From assembly GCA_001403775.1 (NCBI GenBank), contig CYUG01000011.1, positions 46,460 to 110,459 of the forward strand: a DNA stretch of 64,000 bases. The letters run 5' to 3'. This stretch comes from Dermabacter indicis (GTDB taxonomy: Bacteria > Actinomycetota > Actinomycetes > Actinomycetales > Dermabacteraceae). Below the pieces are notes generated by a model. That model searched no databases and had not been told where the DNA came from. It worked only from the letters and a program-made list of their open reading frames with translations. This document shows, piece by piece, positions 1 to 7,758 of the stretch. How positions within the stretch are numbered: position 1 is the first letter of the stretch; each line of letters begins with the position of its first letter. A program made the position numbers and the translations under genes.

Positions 1-306
1 GCCGATGTCCTTGCCCTCGCTCACCCGGAAGGCATTTCGCTCGAATGGGTCGTGGGAGCGCGTGAGGGGCTGCTCGTGGCTGTCGAAACGCTTGATGTTC
101 CGCGCGGCATCATCGAGAGGCGCGGTGTCCAGGTCTTTTGCCACGCCGAACGTGGCCTTACGAAGCAGTTGCGCGCGCATTTCGTGAAAGAGCGCGGCAT
201 TGCGCGCGAAGACATCTCGATCTCGGCGTATTGGGCGCTCGGCCGAGTAGAAGATCGCTTCCAGGCGGAAAAACGCGAAGCGATTGGTCGCATCGACCCC
301 GATTGA
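1..306 (+). CDS. Siderophore-interacting FAD-binding protein, C-terminal part
   Basis: The reading frame is open from the first base of the window and ends at 306, so only about 101 C-terminal residues are present. The visible part carries the end pattern of the SIP/ViuB family: a nucleotide-binding half with VFCHAERG followed by LRAHFVKERGI, then ISAYWALGRVEDRFQAEKRE, which matches the conserved tail where SIP proteins read xGYWRxGxxE. Family members are cytoplasmic FAD-dependent, NAD(P)H- or ferredoxin-linked reductases that release iron from imported ferric siderophores. The N-terminal FAD domain lies upstream of the window. The substrate cannot be told from this fragment. Confidence 0.8.
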   Translation, partial: ADVLALAHPEGISLEWVVGAREGLLVAVETLDVPRGIIERRGVQVFCHAERGLTKQLRAHFVKERGIAREDISISAYWALGRVEDRFQAEKREAIGRIDPD

Positions 307-404
307 GGGCGGTCGGGGCGCGGCTCGCGCTCCACACCTTGGTGTTTTCCATGTCCTTGCACTGCCGAGAACATGCTGCGAAGAACAGTCGCTAGTCTCG
401 AAGC

Positions 405-1016
405 ATGAACAGCACAGTCACGCAGTTGCCGAGCTGGGCGATCTCGAGCCCGCTCATGGAGAGCTACTACCTCACGGAATGGGGTGTCCCTGTAACCGAT
501 GAGACCGGCGTTTTTGAGCGTGTGAGTCTCGAGGTCTTCCAATGCGGGCTCTCGTGGTCCACGATTCTCGGGCGCCGCGAGGCCTTCCGCGAGGTTTTTC
601 ACACCTTCGAGGTGGATCGAGTCGCAGCGATGGAGGAGAGCGACGTTGAGCGCCTCATGGGGGACCGACGGATCATTCGCAACCGTCGGAAAATCGAAGC
701 GACCATCGGCAATGCTCGCGCCGCGCAGGCGCTTCGCGAGGAAGATACCGACCTCGCCGCACTGATCTGGAGTTACGTTCCCGAAAAGACGTACATCCCG
801 CAGGCGCAAGAAGATATACCCTCACGCGATGAGACTTCGACGCGGATGTCGAAGGACCTCAAAGCGCGAGGGTTCTCTTTCGTGGGGCCCACGACCTGCT
901 TCGCACTCATGGAAGCGATAGGGGTCGTGGACACGCACCTCGTGTCGTCGCCACGGCGAGGGAGCTCAGGAGTTTTTGATTCCGACGGTTACCGTGCTCA
1001 CGACGTGGCGCGATAG
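405..1016 (+). CDS. DNA-3-methyladenine glycosylase I (Tag) family protein lacking zinc ligands
   Basis: The 203-residue product aligns with Tag over its length: TEWGVPVTD near residue 25, the LEVFQCGLSW helix (LExxxAGLSW in Tag) near residue 45, FxGPTTxFALMEAIGVVDTH near residue 160. Tag removes 3-methyladenine from alkylated DNA in base-excision repair. In E. coli Tag a structural zinc is held by Cys4, His17, His175 and Cys179. Here the first Cys is replaced (PSW instead of RCGW), the histidine of YHDxEWG is Tyr-Leu, and the last Cys is Ser (THLVSSP); only the histidine of DTH remains. The family assignment is sound, but activity or metal binding may be altered. Bases 679-690 within the gene are an exact copy of the dispersed GCAASCGTCGGA motif. 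A short spacer separates it from the upstream gene and it ends 13 bp before the convergent nirD stop. Confidence 0.82.
   Translation: MNSTVTQLPSWAISSPLMESYYLTEWGVPVTDETGVFERVSLEVFQCGLSWSTILGRREAFREVFHTFEVDRVAAMEESDVERLMGDRRIIRNRRKIEATIGNARAAQALREEDTDLAALIWSYVPEKTYIPQAQEDIPSRDETSTRMSKDLKARGFSFVGPTTCFALMEAIGVVDTHLVSSPRRGSSGVFDSDGYRAHDVAR
679..690 (+). repeat. Dispersed 12-mer GCAASCGTCGGA, exact copy
   Basis: Reads GCAACCGTCGGA. It lies inside the Tag-family gene and encodes part of IIRNRRKIE. Confidence 0.75.
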
Positions 1017-1028
1017 GGAAAGGTGAGC

Positions 1029-1382
1029 TCAGGCGGGATTCTTCGAATCGAGATCAACCTCGATGACGCCGTCGGTCACGCGCGAGGCGTACACGGGCAG
1101 GGCATACTCATCATTCGCGTAGCACTTGCCGGTTTCGAGGTCGTAGACCTCTTTGTAGATCGGGCTCGCAAGAGTCGGTCGATGGGTACCGTCGACCTCG
1201 CGATCGCCCACAATCCCGCGCGACATGACGCCCTGCTGAGTGCGCGGATCCACATTCGAGACAACGTAGATCTTGCCATCCCACGCTTTCACCACGGCGA
1301 CCTGCTCGGTGCCGAAAAGTGCCGCTTCGGGCAGATCCTGGTTGATGTCGGTCTCCTTGCAGATGCTCTGCCAGTTGCTCAT
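1029..1382 (-). CDS. nirD: Nitrite reductase small subunit NirD
   Basis: The 117-residue product has the Rieske-like fold of NirD without Rieske iron-sulfur ligands: QVAVVKAWDGKIYVVSNVDP, then GVMSRGIVGDREVDGTHRPTLASPIYKEVYDLETGKC and YALPVYASRVTDGVIEVDL. NirD associates with NirB in the cytoplasmic NADH-dependent reduction of nitrite to ammonium. Usually nirD follows nirB in one operon; here it lies upstream and points away from nirB, with a shared 231-bp spacer. The start ATG is preceded on the minus strand by GAGGACACCCC, a usable ribosome-binding site. Confidence 0.93.
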   Translation of the reverse strand: MSNWQSICKETDINQDLPEAALFGTEQVAVVKAWDGKIYVVSNVDPRTQQGVMSRGIVGDREVDGTHRPTLASPIYKEVYDLETGKCYANDEYALPVYASRVTDGVIEVDLDSKNPA

Positions 1383-1613
1383 GGGGTGTCCTCGCTTGTC
1401 GGGTCAAGTGGCGGGCAAAATTGTTGGCGGGGGAGTGTGACCAATACGGTGCCTGGCCTGCGGCTTCACGGACCAAAGTCCCTCCCGGGACTCGTGTGGG
1501 TGGGCGCGAAATACCCCTCGCTCGTGTCCCTCCACTGTACTCGAAAACGGGGCCCGATTTTGTGTAGGGTGAGAGCTACGTCTACACCCCTAAGCCTTGA
1601 AGTAGGAGCTGCC
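1383..1613. promoter_or_regulatory. Divergent nirD/nirB control region
   Basis: This 231-bp spacer must hold the promoters of both divergent genes. Close to nirB there is a dyad GTGTAG (1562-1567) - 14 nt - CTACAC (1582-1587), which extends imperfectly as TAGGGTG...CACCCCTA. TAGGGT inside the left arm could serve as a -10 hexamer, so a regulator bound to the dyad would cover the nirB promoter. The binding protein is unknown; a nitrogen regulator such as a GlnR-type protein is only a guess. Confidence 0.4.
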
Positions 1614-4322
1614 GTGAGCACTACCGACGTTGCCCCCAACTCTGAAGCCGCTAGCGAGGACACTCTCGTCAAGCACGTCGTTGTCGTAGGTGGCGGCCCC
1701 GCCGCCCAGCGCTTCGCCGAAACGATGCAGGCGCGCGATAAAGCCGGCGCCTACAAGATCACCGTGATCTCCGAAGAAAAGGTCGAACCCTACGATCGTG
1801 TCAACCTCGCGAAGCGCTGGGACAAGAGCTACGACCTGACCCTCGGCGACCGCTCGCTTTGGGAGGATCCGCATATCGACCTGCGCCTCGGCGATCGCGT
1901 GAATTCGATTGATACCGAATCGAAGCTCGTGCGCACATCCACCGGCACCGTGTACGGCTACGACGAGCTCGTGCTTGCGACCGGCTCAAACGCCTTCACT
2001 CCGCCGATTAACGGTTGGGACACCAAGGGTGTGTTCGTGTACCGCACCGTTGACGACGTCGACGGCATGAGCGCGACCGTCGAGGGGCTCAAGAACGATG
2101 AGAAGCGCACGGGCAAGGCGGTCGTTCTCGGTGGCGGTCTACTCGGCCTCGAGGCCGCCGGTGGTCTCGCGGCCGAAGGCTACGAAGTGCACCTCGTTGA
2201 GCTTGCGGGCTGGCTCATGCCCTCGCAGCTTGACGAAGGCGGCGGCAACCTTCTCAACCGCCTCATTGAACAGCGCGGCATCGTGCTGCACACGGGCGTG
2301 AGCCTCGAGCAGGTGCTGCCCCGCGTCGAATACCGCAAGGGCAATACCGCTGACGAAGAGGCGATTAATGCCGCCGCCTCCAACGTGCGTGGCGTCAAGC
2401 TTTCCGACGGCACCGAACTCGACGCCGACCTCGTGTGCCTCGCCGTCGGTATCCGCCCCCGCGACGAGCTCGGCAAGGTCAACGGCTTCGAAATGGGCCC
2501 GCGCGGCGGCATTATGGTCGGCCAGGATTGCCGCACCTCGGTTGAACACGTCTGGGCAATCGGCGAATGTGCCGCCATGGAAGGCCGCACGATCGGCCTC
2601 GTGGCCCCCGCCAACACGATGGCCGAGGTCGTTGCCGACCAGCTCCTCGGCGGCGAGAAGCTCTTCGGCGAAATCGACGGATCGACCAAGCTCAAGCTTT
2701 CGGGCATCGATGTCGCAAGCTTCGGCGATGCGAAGGGCGCCGAGAAGGACTCGCTCGACGTGGTGTACGCCGATCCCACGCGTGGCATCTATCAGCGCCT
2801 CGTGATGAGCCCCGATGCAGCCGTTCTCCGCGGCGGCATCCTCGTGGGCGACGCTTCGAACTACTCGACGCTTCGCGCGTACATCGGCCGTGAGCTTCCG
2901 GGAGATCCGGCGGCGTACCTTGCAGCCGGCGGCGGCGAAGTTCCCGATTCCGGCGACATGCCCGACGACGTCATCGTCTGCTCGTGCAACAACATCTCCG
3001 CGGGCACCATCAAGGCAGCGATCAACGGTGAGGGAGAATTCGCCGAAGCGTGCCACGATATTCCGTCGATCAAGGCCTCGACGACCGCCGGCACGCAGTG
3101 CGGCTCGTGCGTCCCGCTTTTGACCAAGATTCTCGGCAACGAGCTCGCGAAGTCCGGTATCGCAATGTCGCGCGGCCTCTGCGAGCACTTCTCGATGCCG
3201 CGTGCCGAGCTGTTCCAGATCGTGAAGGAGCATGACCTCAAGAGCTTCCCCGAGGTCATTGGCCGCTACGGCAAGGGCAACGGTTGTGACGTGTGTAAGC
3301 CCGTCGTCGCCTCGATTCTTGCGTCGCTCCGCGACGACTACATCCTCGGCAAGGGCCTCCAGGAACTGCAGGACACGAACGATCGCTTCATCGCGAACAT
3401 GCAGAAGGACGGCACCTACTCGGTGATCCCGCGCATGCCCGGCGGCGAAGTGAAGCCCGAAGCCCTCGTGGTGCTCGCTGAAGTCGCACGCGACTTCAAC
3501 CTCTACACGAAGATCACGGGTGCACAGCGCATCGGTCTTTTCGGCGCACGTCTCGAGCAGCTCCCGAATATTTGGACCCGCCTCGTCGAGGCCGGCTTTG
3601 AATCGGGCCAGGCCTACGGCAAGAGCCTCCGCGCCGTCAAGAGCTGCGTGGGTACGGATTGGTGCCGCTTCGGCCAGCAGGACTCGGTGGGCATGGCCGT
3701 GCTCCTCGAGAACCGCTACAAAGGTCTTCGCTCACCACACAAGTTCAAGCTGGGCGTTTCGGGCTGCGCACGCGAATGTGCGGAGGCCCGCGGCAAGGAC
3801 ATCGGCGTGATCGCGACCGACAAGGGCTGGAACCTCTACGTTGGCGGCAACGGCGGCTTCACGCCGCGCCACGCGGACGAGTTCGCGCACGACCTGAGCG
3901 ACGAAGAGCTCGTGAAGTACGTTGACCGCTTCCTCATGTACTACATCTCGGATGCCGACAAGCTCCAGCGCACGGCGTCGTGGGTGGACGCACGCGGCAT
4001 CGACCACGTCAAGGAAGCCGTGCTCGAGGATTCGCTCGGCATGGGCGAGCAGTGGGAACACGAGATGCAGAAGTTCGTGGACAACCACAAGGACGAGTGG
4101 GTCGAGGCCGTCAAGGATCCCGAGAAGCTCTCGCGCTTCCGCTCGTTCATCAACGCTCCCGAGACTCCGGATCCGCTGTTTGCGCGTATGCCGATGCGCG
4201 ACCAGAACCGTCCGGCGACGCTAGAGGAGCGCGAGCAGGTGCTCATCTCCGGCCCGGTGATTTCCTTCCGCGACGCGCACGGCCAGGAGGTTCCCGCCGA
4301 GCAGGTCCTCGAGCGCCAGTAA
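1614..4322 (+). CDS. nirB: Nitrite reductase [NAD(P)H] large subunit NirB
   Basis: NirB reduces nitrite to ammonium in the cytoplasm with NADH, FAD, a [2Fe-2S] centre, a [4Fe-4S] cluster and siroheme. The 902-residue product starts at a GTG with AGGAGC just upstream; the frame is open further upstream but without homology. Order of domains: FAD site VVVVGGGPAAQRF near residue 22, NAD site VVLGGGLLGLEAA near 170, a BFD-like [2Fe-2S] domain with CSC and CGSC around 452-505, a second cysteine pair region (GNGCDVCKP) near 565, then the sulfite/nitrite reductase halves. The siroheme-[4Fe-4S] ligands are C-x5-C in CVGTDWC near 678 and C-x3-C in SGCARECAE near 720. It lies 4 bp before the siroheme methyltransferase gene, which fits a common transcript. 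Confidence 0.95.
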   Translation: MSTTDVAPNSEAASEDTLVKHVVVVGGGPAAQRFAETMQARDKAGAYKITVISEEKVEPYDRVNLAKRWDKSYDLTLGDRSLWEDPHIDLRLGDRVNSIDTESKLVRTSTGTVYGYDELVLATGSNAFTPPINGWDTKGVFVYRTVDDVDGMSATVEGLKNDEKRTGKAVVLGGGLLGLEAAGGLAAEGYEVHLVELAGWLMPSQLDEGGGNLLNRLIEQRGIVLHTGVSLEQVLPRVEYRKGNTADEEAINAAASNVRGVKLSDGTELDADLVCLAVGIRPRDELGKVNGFEMGPRGGIMVGQDCRTSVEHVWAIGECAAMEGRTIGLVAPANTMAEVVADQLLGGEKLFGEIDGSTKLKLSGIDVASFGDAKGAEKDSLDVVYADPTRGIYQRLVMSPDAAVLRGGILVGDASNYSTLRAYIGRELPGDPAAYLAAGGGEVPDSGDMPDDVIVCSCNNISAGTIKAAINGEGEFAEACHDIPSIKASTTAGTQCGSCVPLLTKILGNELAKSGIAMSRGLCEHFSMPRAELFQIVKEHDLKSFPEVIGRYGKGNGCDVCKPVVASILASLRDDYILGKGLQELQDTNDRFIANMQKDGTYSVIPRMPGGEVKPEALVVLAEVARDFNLYTKITGAQRIGLFGARLEQLPNIWTRLVEAGFESGQAYGKSLRAVKSCVGTDWCRFGQQDSVGMAVLLENRYKGLRSPHKFKLGVSGCARECAEARGKDIGVIATDKGWNLYVGGNGGFTPRHADEFAHDLSDEELVKYVDRFLMYYISDADKLQRTASWVDARGIDHVKEAVLEDSLGMGEQWEHEMQKFVDNHKDEWVEAVKDPEKLSRFRSFINAPETPDPLFARMPMRDQNRPATLEEREQVLISGPVISFRDAHGQEVPAEQVLERQ

Positions 4323-4326
4323 CTTC

Positions 4327-5415
4327 GTGAAGGCTTCCGACCTCTCAGTTGCACACCGGTGGCGGGGCCGTGTCGTTGATCTTACTGATCACCGCGGCCC
4401 CGCCTGCTGGCGTGCGGCGCAAGCGCTTGCGCTCGAGGGTGCGACGGCATACGTAGGGAGTGCGGACCCTCAGAACCGCGTGCGATCTTTCGATGAGCTT
4501 GCGAAAGAGCGCGGCCTCGAGCACCTTGCCCTCCAATGGGCGGCGGAGCCTCGTGGGGAGATCAGTTCCGACGCTTGCCCGCCACACGCCGAAAAGATCG
4601 AGCTCAATGATGGCGAGGAACCGTCGGGTACGAGCGAGAACCCTACCGGTGATGTGACGCTCGTGGGCGGTGGTCCCGGTGACCCAAACCTGCTCACCGT
4701 CGCCGCTCTCACGGCGATTGCGCATGCCGATGTTGTTCTTCTCGACCGGCTTGGCATCGCGCTCAACGTCGTTGATCTCGCCCCCGGCGCGCTCGTGATC
4801 GATGTGGGGAAGGCCCCCGGGCGCCACAAGATGTCCCAGGGCGCGATTAACGAGACGATGCTCGCGTTCGCGCGCGCAGGGGCACGGGTTGTGCGGCTCA
4901 AAGGCGGAGACCCGTTCATTTTTGGCCGCGGCGGTGAAGAATGGCGTTTCCTCGCCGAACGCGGCATTCGCGTGAGCGTTGTTCCGGGCCTTACGAGTGC
5001 CTTGAGCGTTCCCGCACGCGCCGGAGTCTCCGCAACCTATCGCGAGGTCACGCGCGCGGTCACGATCATTTCGGGCCACCAGCCATTCAACCAGGCAGAG
5101 CTCTCAGCTCTCGTTGCTCTCGGAAGCACAATCGTGATCCTCATGGGAGTCGCGACCTTCCCCTCAACCGTCGCGGGGCTCCGCGAGGCTGGCCTCCCCG
5201 ATTCCACGGGCGTCGCGCTCCTCGAGCAGGGATACACCGCACATGAGCGGCACACCTTTGCGACCCTCGGCACCGCGATCGAAGACGCCCGCTCGAGAGG
5301 CGTATCGAATCCCGCGATCATCGTGATTGGCGACGTCGTGAATGTCAGGGAAGTATCGGCAGAAATCACCAACGTCCACGCGGGTAGCCCCGGCGAAAGA
5401 GAGAAACTCCCGTGA
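4327..5415 (+). CDS. cobA: Uroporphyrinogen-III C-methyltransferase with N-terminal extension
   Basis: From about residue 108 the protein is a typical SAM-dependent uroporphyrinogen-III methyltransferase: VTLVGGGPGDPNLLT, VVLLDRL, VIDVGKAPGRHKMSQ, RLKGGDPFIFGRGGEE and VVPGLTSALSVPARAGV. It makes precorrin-2 for siroheme, the NirB cofactor. The first ~105 residues are an extra segment starting RGRVVDLTDHRGPACWRAAQALALEGA; it occupies the place of the precorrin-2 dehydrogenase in CysG but I see no GxGxxG nucleotide site, so its role is open. The linker between the two parts carries a dispersed-motif copy at 4567-4579. The GTG start lies 4 bp after nirB and the stop overlaps the next gene by 4 bp. 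Confidence 0.92.
   Translation: MKASDLSVAHRWRGRVVDLTDHRGPACWRAAQALALEGATAYVGSADPQNRVRSFDELAKERGLEHLALQWAAEPRGEISSDACPPHAEKIELNDGEEPSGTSENPTGDVTLVGGGPGDPNLLTVAALTAIAHADVVLLDRLGIALNVVDLAPGALVIDVGKAPGRHKMSQGAINETMLAFARAGARVVRLKGGDPFIFGRGGEEWRFLAERGIRVSVVPGLTSALSVPARAGVSATYREVTRAVTIISGHQPFNQAELSALVALGSTIVILMGVATFPSTVAGLREAGLPDSTGVALLEQGYTAHERHTFATLGTAIEDARSRGVSNPAIIVIGDVVNVREVSAEITNVHAGSPGEREKLP
4567..4578 (-). repeat. Dispersed 12-mer GCAASCGTCGGA, exact copy
   Basis: The plus strand reads TCCGACGCTTGC. It falls in the linker (SSDACPP) between the N-terminal extension and the methyltransferase domain. Confidence 0.75.
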
Positions 5416-6257
5416 ACACTCCTGATCCGACCAAGGCGACCGCATCGCACGAGCGCCCGCTCCAGGGCCTACGTGTGGCGGTGACCGCCCAACGCCGCGC
5501 CGACGATCAAATCGCCGCCCTTGAGCGCGCAGGTGCGAGCGCAGTGCATGCCGCGACGATGCGGATCGTCCCGGTCGAAGATGATGCCGCACTGATCGAC
5601 GAAACACGCGCGTTGCTCGACGCTGCCCCGCCAACCTTTTTCGTGACGACCGGGCAGGGCATCAACTCGTGGCTCCAGATCCTCGAGGAGCCTCTCAAGC
5701 AGCAGGTCCTCGACTACCTCGCCTCAACAAAGATCATTTGTCGCGGCGCCAAGGGCCGCGGCGCCGTGCGCAAGTGGGGGCTCCCCGACGCGCCGAGCAG
5801 CGAGAAGGAAACGAGTACCTCGATGGTGAAGCTCGCGCTCGGTCTGGGTATTGCCGATGGCCCCGTAGGTCTGCAGCGCCACGGCTATGTCCCCGAAAAG
5901 GCACTCGCGCCGCTCGGCGAACGCGACGTTTACGTTGTCGCGCCGTATCGATGGGAACTCGCGGAAGATCTCACGCCCGTATCCAACCTTGTCACCAGCA
6001 TCATCGCTCGTGAGGTCGATGCCGTGACGTTCACGGCAGCGCCAGCAGTCGTTGCCCTGTTCGAGGTCGCGAACGAGATGGGTGTTCGCACGCAACTCCT
6101 CGAGGCACTCGGAAACGAGGTGCGCCCGGTTGCCGTCGGACACGTGACCGCCGAGCCGCTCGAAGATGAAGGTCTCGCGCCGCTTTACCCCGAGCGCGAA
6201 AGGCTCGGGGCGATGGTCAAGCTCATGGGGGAGAAGCTCAACCCTCGCGAGAACTGA
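5412..6257 (+). CDS. hemD: Uroporphyrinogen-III synthase
   Basis: The 281-residue product resembles HemD-like proteins: LQGLRVAVTAQRRADDQIAALERAGASAVHAATMRIVP at the start, FVTTGQGINSW and ICRGAKGRGAVRKWGLPD in the middle, DAVTFTAAPAVVALFEVANEMG and VAVGHVTAEPLEDEGLAPLYPERERLGAMVKLM at the end. The enzyme closes and inverts ring D of hydroxymethylbilane to give uroporphyrinogen III. It is translationally coupled to the methyltransferase gene through a GTGA overlap, so this copy probably serves siroheme production for nitrite reductase; a second hemD for haem may exist elsewhere. Actinobacterial relatives are often HemD fused to a response-regulator-like domain; no such domain is present here. 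Its end overlaps the convergent CbiX gene by 20 bp. Confidence 0.88.
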   Translation: MNTPDPTKATASHERPLQGLRVAVTAQRRADDQIAALERAGASAVHAATMRIVPVEDDAALIDETRALLDAAPPTFFVTTGQGINSWLQILEEPLKQQVLDYLASTKIICRGAKGRGAVRKWGLPDAPSSEKETSTSMVKLALGLGIADGPVGLQRHGYVPEKALAPLGERDVYVVAPYRWELAEDLTPVSNLVTSIIAREVDAVTFTAAPAVVALFEVANEMGVRTQLLEALGNEVRPVAVGHVTAEPLEDEGLAPLYPERERLGAMVKLMGEKLNPREN

Positions 6258-6960
6258 GCGTTCTCAGCGCGCTTTCGTAACGAGCCGCGACGAGCGGGGC
6301 GAGGGCGTCGCCCAGATGGTCGAGCACGACCCAGCCCGCATGCTCCGCGCGCTCACGAGCCTTATCGAGCAAAAGCCCCGGCGCAGCGAACAGGGGGAGA
6401 ACCGTGCCCGGCGCTTCGGCGCTCTCGAGTCGGTCATTCAGGCGTGGGGCGCACGTCGCGAATCGCGCATGCACATCCCTGCCTATACGCGCCGCAAGGG
6501 TCGTGGCGAGCGACTCAACGGCGTCGTTCGCTCCGGGACGCGAGGAACCCACCGCGAGAAGAACGATCTCGCCGTGCGATTTTTCGTTTTCGCCACGCCT
6601 AAGGTGGGAGGCGAGCACCTCCGCAAGGTCCTCGCCCGTACCGATCACGCCAGCCTGCGTAAACGCGAGGCCATGGGCGCCCTTTGCCTCACGAAGCACG
6701 TTCGGGGCGTCCTCGGTGGCGTGGTAGGCCTCGGTGAAAAGCAGCGGCACGGCGATCGCGCAGGAGTGGCCCAGGTCAGCAAGCATTCCCGCCACCTCGG
6801 AGATCGACGGCGAAGCGAAATCCTCAAGGTAGGCCGCATGGGCCTCGACCCCAAGCATTGCGCCGGCAGCTGCCACGAGGGATTCGGTTGCCGCTGCGGC
6901 GGCAGGGTTACGGCTTCCGTGGGCAATGCCCACAAGGGCGGGGGCGGCACTTTTTGTCAT
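6238..6960 (-). CDS. CbiX-type sirohydrochlorin chelatase
   Basis: The 240-residue protein begins LVGIAHGSRNPAAAAA, the CbiX/SirB metal-binding start with its catalytic histidine, and has AVPLLFTEAYHATEDAPN with the second histidine near residue 90. A second, degenerate half follows (IVLLAVGSSRPGAND near 130), so this is the long two-half form. The family inserts Fe2+ (siroheme) or Co2+ (cobalamin) into sirohydrochlorin. Next to nirB and the methyltransferase it is most likely the siroheme ferrochelatase. No separate precorrin-2 dehydrogenase is visible in the window. It converges on hemD with overlapping 3' ends. Confidence 0.87.
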   Translation of the reverse strand: MTKSAAPALVGIAHGSRNPAAAAATESLVAAAGAMLGVEAHAAYLEDFASPSISEVAGMLADLGHSCAIAVPLLFTEAYHATEDAPNVLREAKGAHGLAFTQAGVIGTGEDLAEVLASHLRRGENEKSHGEIVLLAVGSSRPGANDAVESLATTLAARIGRDVHARFATCAPRLNDRLESAEAPGTVLPLFAAPGLLLDKARERAEHAGWVVLDHLGDALAPLVAARYESALRTLSSREG

Positions 6961-6981
6961 GCAAAAACCCTACCCGAGGTG

Positions 6982-7743
6982 CTATTTCTTCTCGCTTTCG
7001 GCACGCGCAGGTCGGCCATTCGCTACGGGGTCCGAGCCCCACATCACGAGGGCCGCGGCGATCGTGCCCGTTGCCATGATGCCCGCGAGCACGAGGAGCT
7101 GGAACCGCCCAGCCTCGAGTGGCGAAGCCCCAGCGAATACCGCACCGACGAATGCCCCGGGCATCGTCACGATACCCGTCACGCGCGTTTGATCGACGTT
7201 AGGGATGAGCGCCTCGCTCATGGCTCTCGAGGCAATCGGGCGCACCGCCCGGCGATTTGTCGCACCGAGCGCGAGCCACCCCTCAATCTCGCCCCAGTGT
7301 TCAGCCGAATCTTGCGCGAGGCGGCGACCTGAGAGCGTCACGATGCTCATCGCGTTTCCCGTAATGATGCCGCCGAACGCGAGCAGGTTTTGGCCCGTGA
7401 ACTCCAGCGCCCTCGTGAGAAACACGGCGAGAACGGAAACTGCAACTGCGGCTGCCATTGACACCGCCACGAGAAGAACCGTGTGCCTGTCGGCGCCGAG
7501 ACGTTTCGAGGAGGTCCAAATCCCGAAGCCAAGCATCACGAGGAGCGCAAGAAACACATAGCCGATATGGGTAATCGCGAGGCTAAGAACGCTCGCGAGG
7601 ATCGCGAGCTGCACAAGCGCTCGCAAAAGCGCGACGGCGGGATCAGCCCACTGGTCCACTCCCCACACGCGCCTGAGCACGAGCGTGAGGGCGAGGCACA
7701 GTGCGAGAGCCAGCGCGGTCGTGATGAGAGCCGATGTGCTCAT
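6982..7743 (-). CDS. FetB/UPF0014-family ABC transporter permease
   Basis: The 253-residue membrane protein has the FetB (YbbM) pattern: two N-terminal membrane helices, RALVQLAILASVLSLAI, GNAMSIVTLSGRRLAQD, WLALGATNRRAVRPIASRAMSEALIPNVDQTRVTGIVTMPGAFVGAVFAGASPLEAG as the conserved core, then a last helix. In E. coli FetB works with ATPase FetA in iron export and oxidative-stress resistance. No FetA-like ATPase is adjacent, so the partner must be encoded elsewhere. The gene sits 15 bp downstream of metG on the same strand and may be read through from it. Confidence 0.88.
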   Translation of the reverse strand: MSTSALITTALALALCLALTLVLRRVWGVDQWADPAVALLRALVQLAILASVLSLAITHIGYVFLALLVMLGFGIWTSSKRLGADRHTVLLVAVSMAAAVAVSVLAVFLTRALEFTGQNLLAFGGIITGNAMSIVTLSGRRLAQDSAEHWGEIEGWLALGATNRRAVRPIASRAMSEALIPNVDQTRVTGIVTMPGAFVGAVFAGASPLEAGRFQLLVLAGIMATGTIAAALVMWGSDPVANGRPARAESEKK

Positions 7744-7758
7744 GCGGCGCCCTCGACA

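Noticed and set aside
2139..3233. 364-codon minus-strand frame inside nirB
   Set aside because: Antisense to a gene with clear cofactor motifs; composition typical of a shadow.
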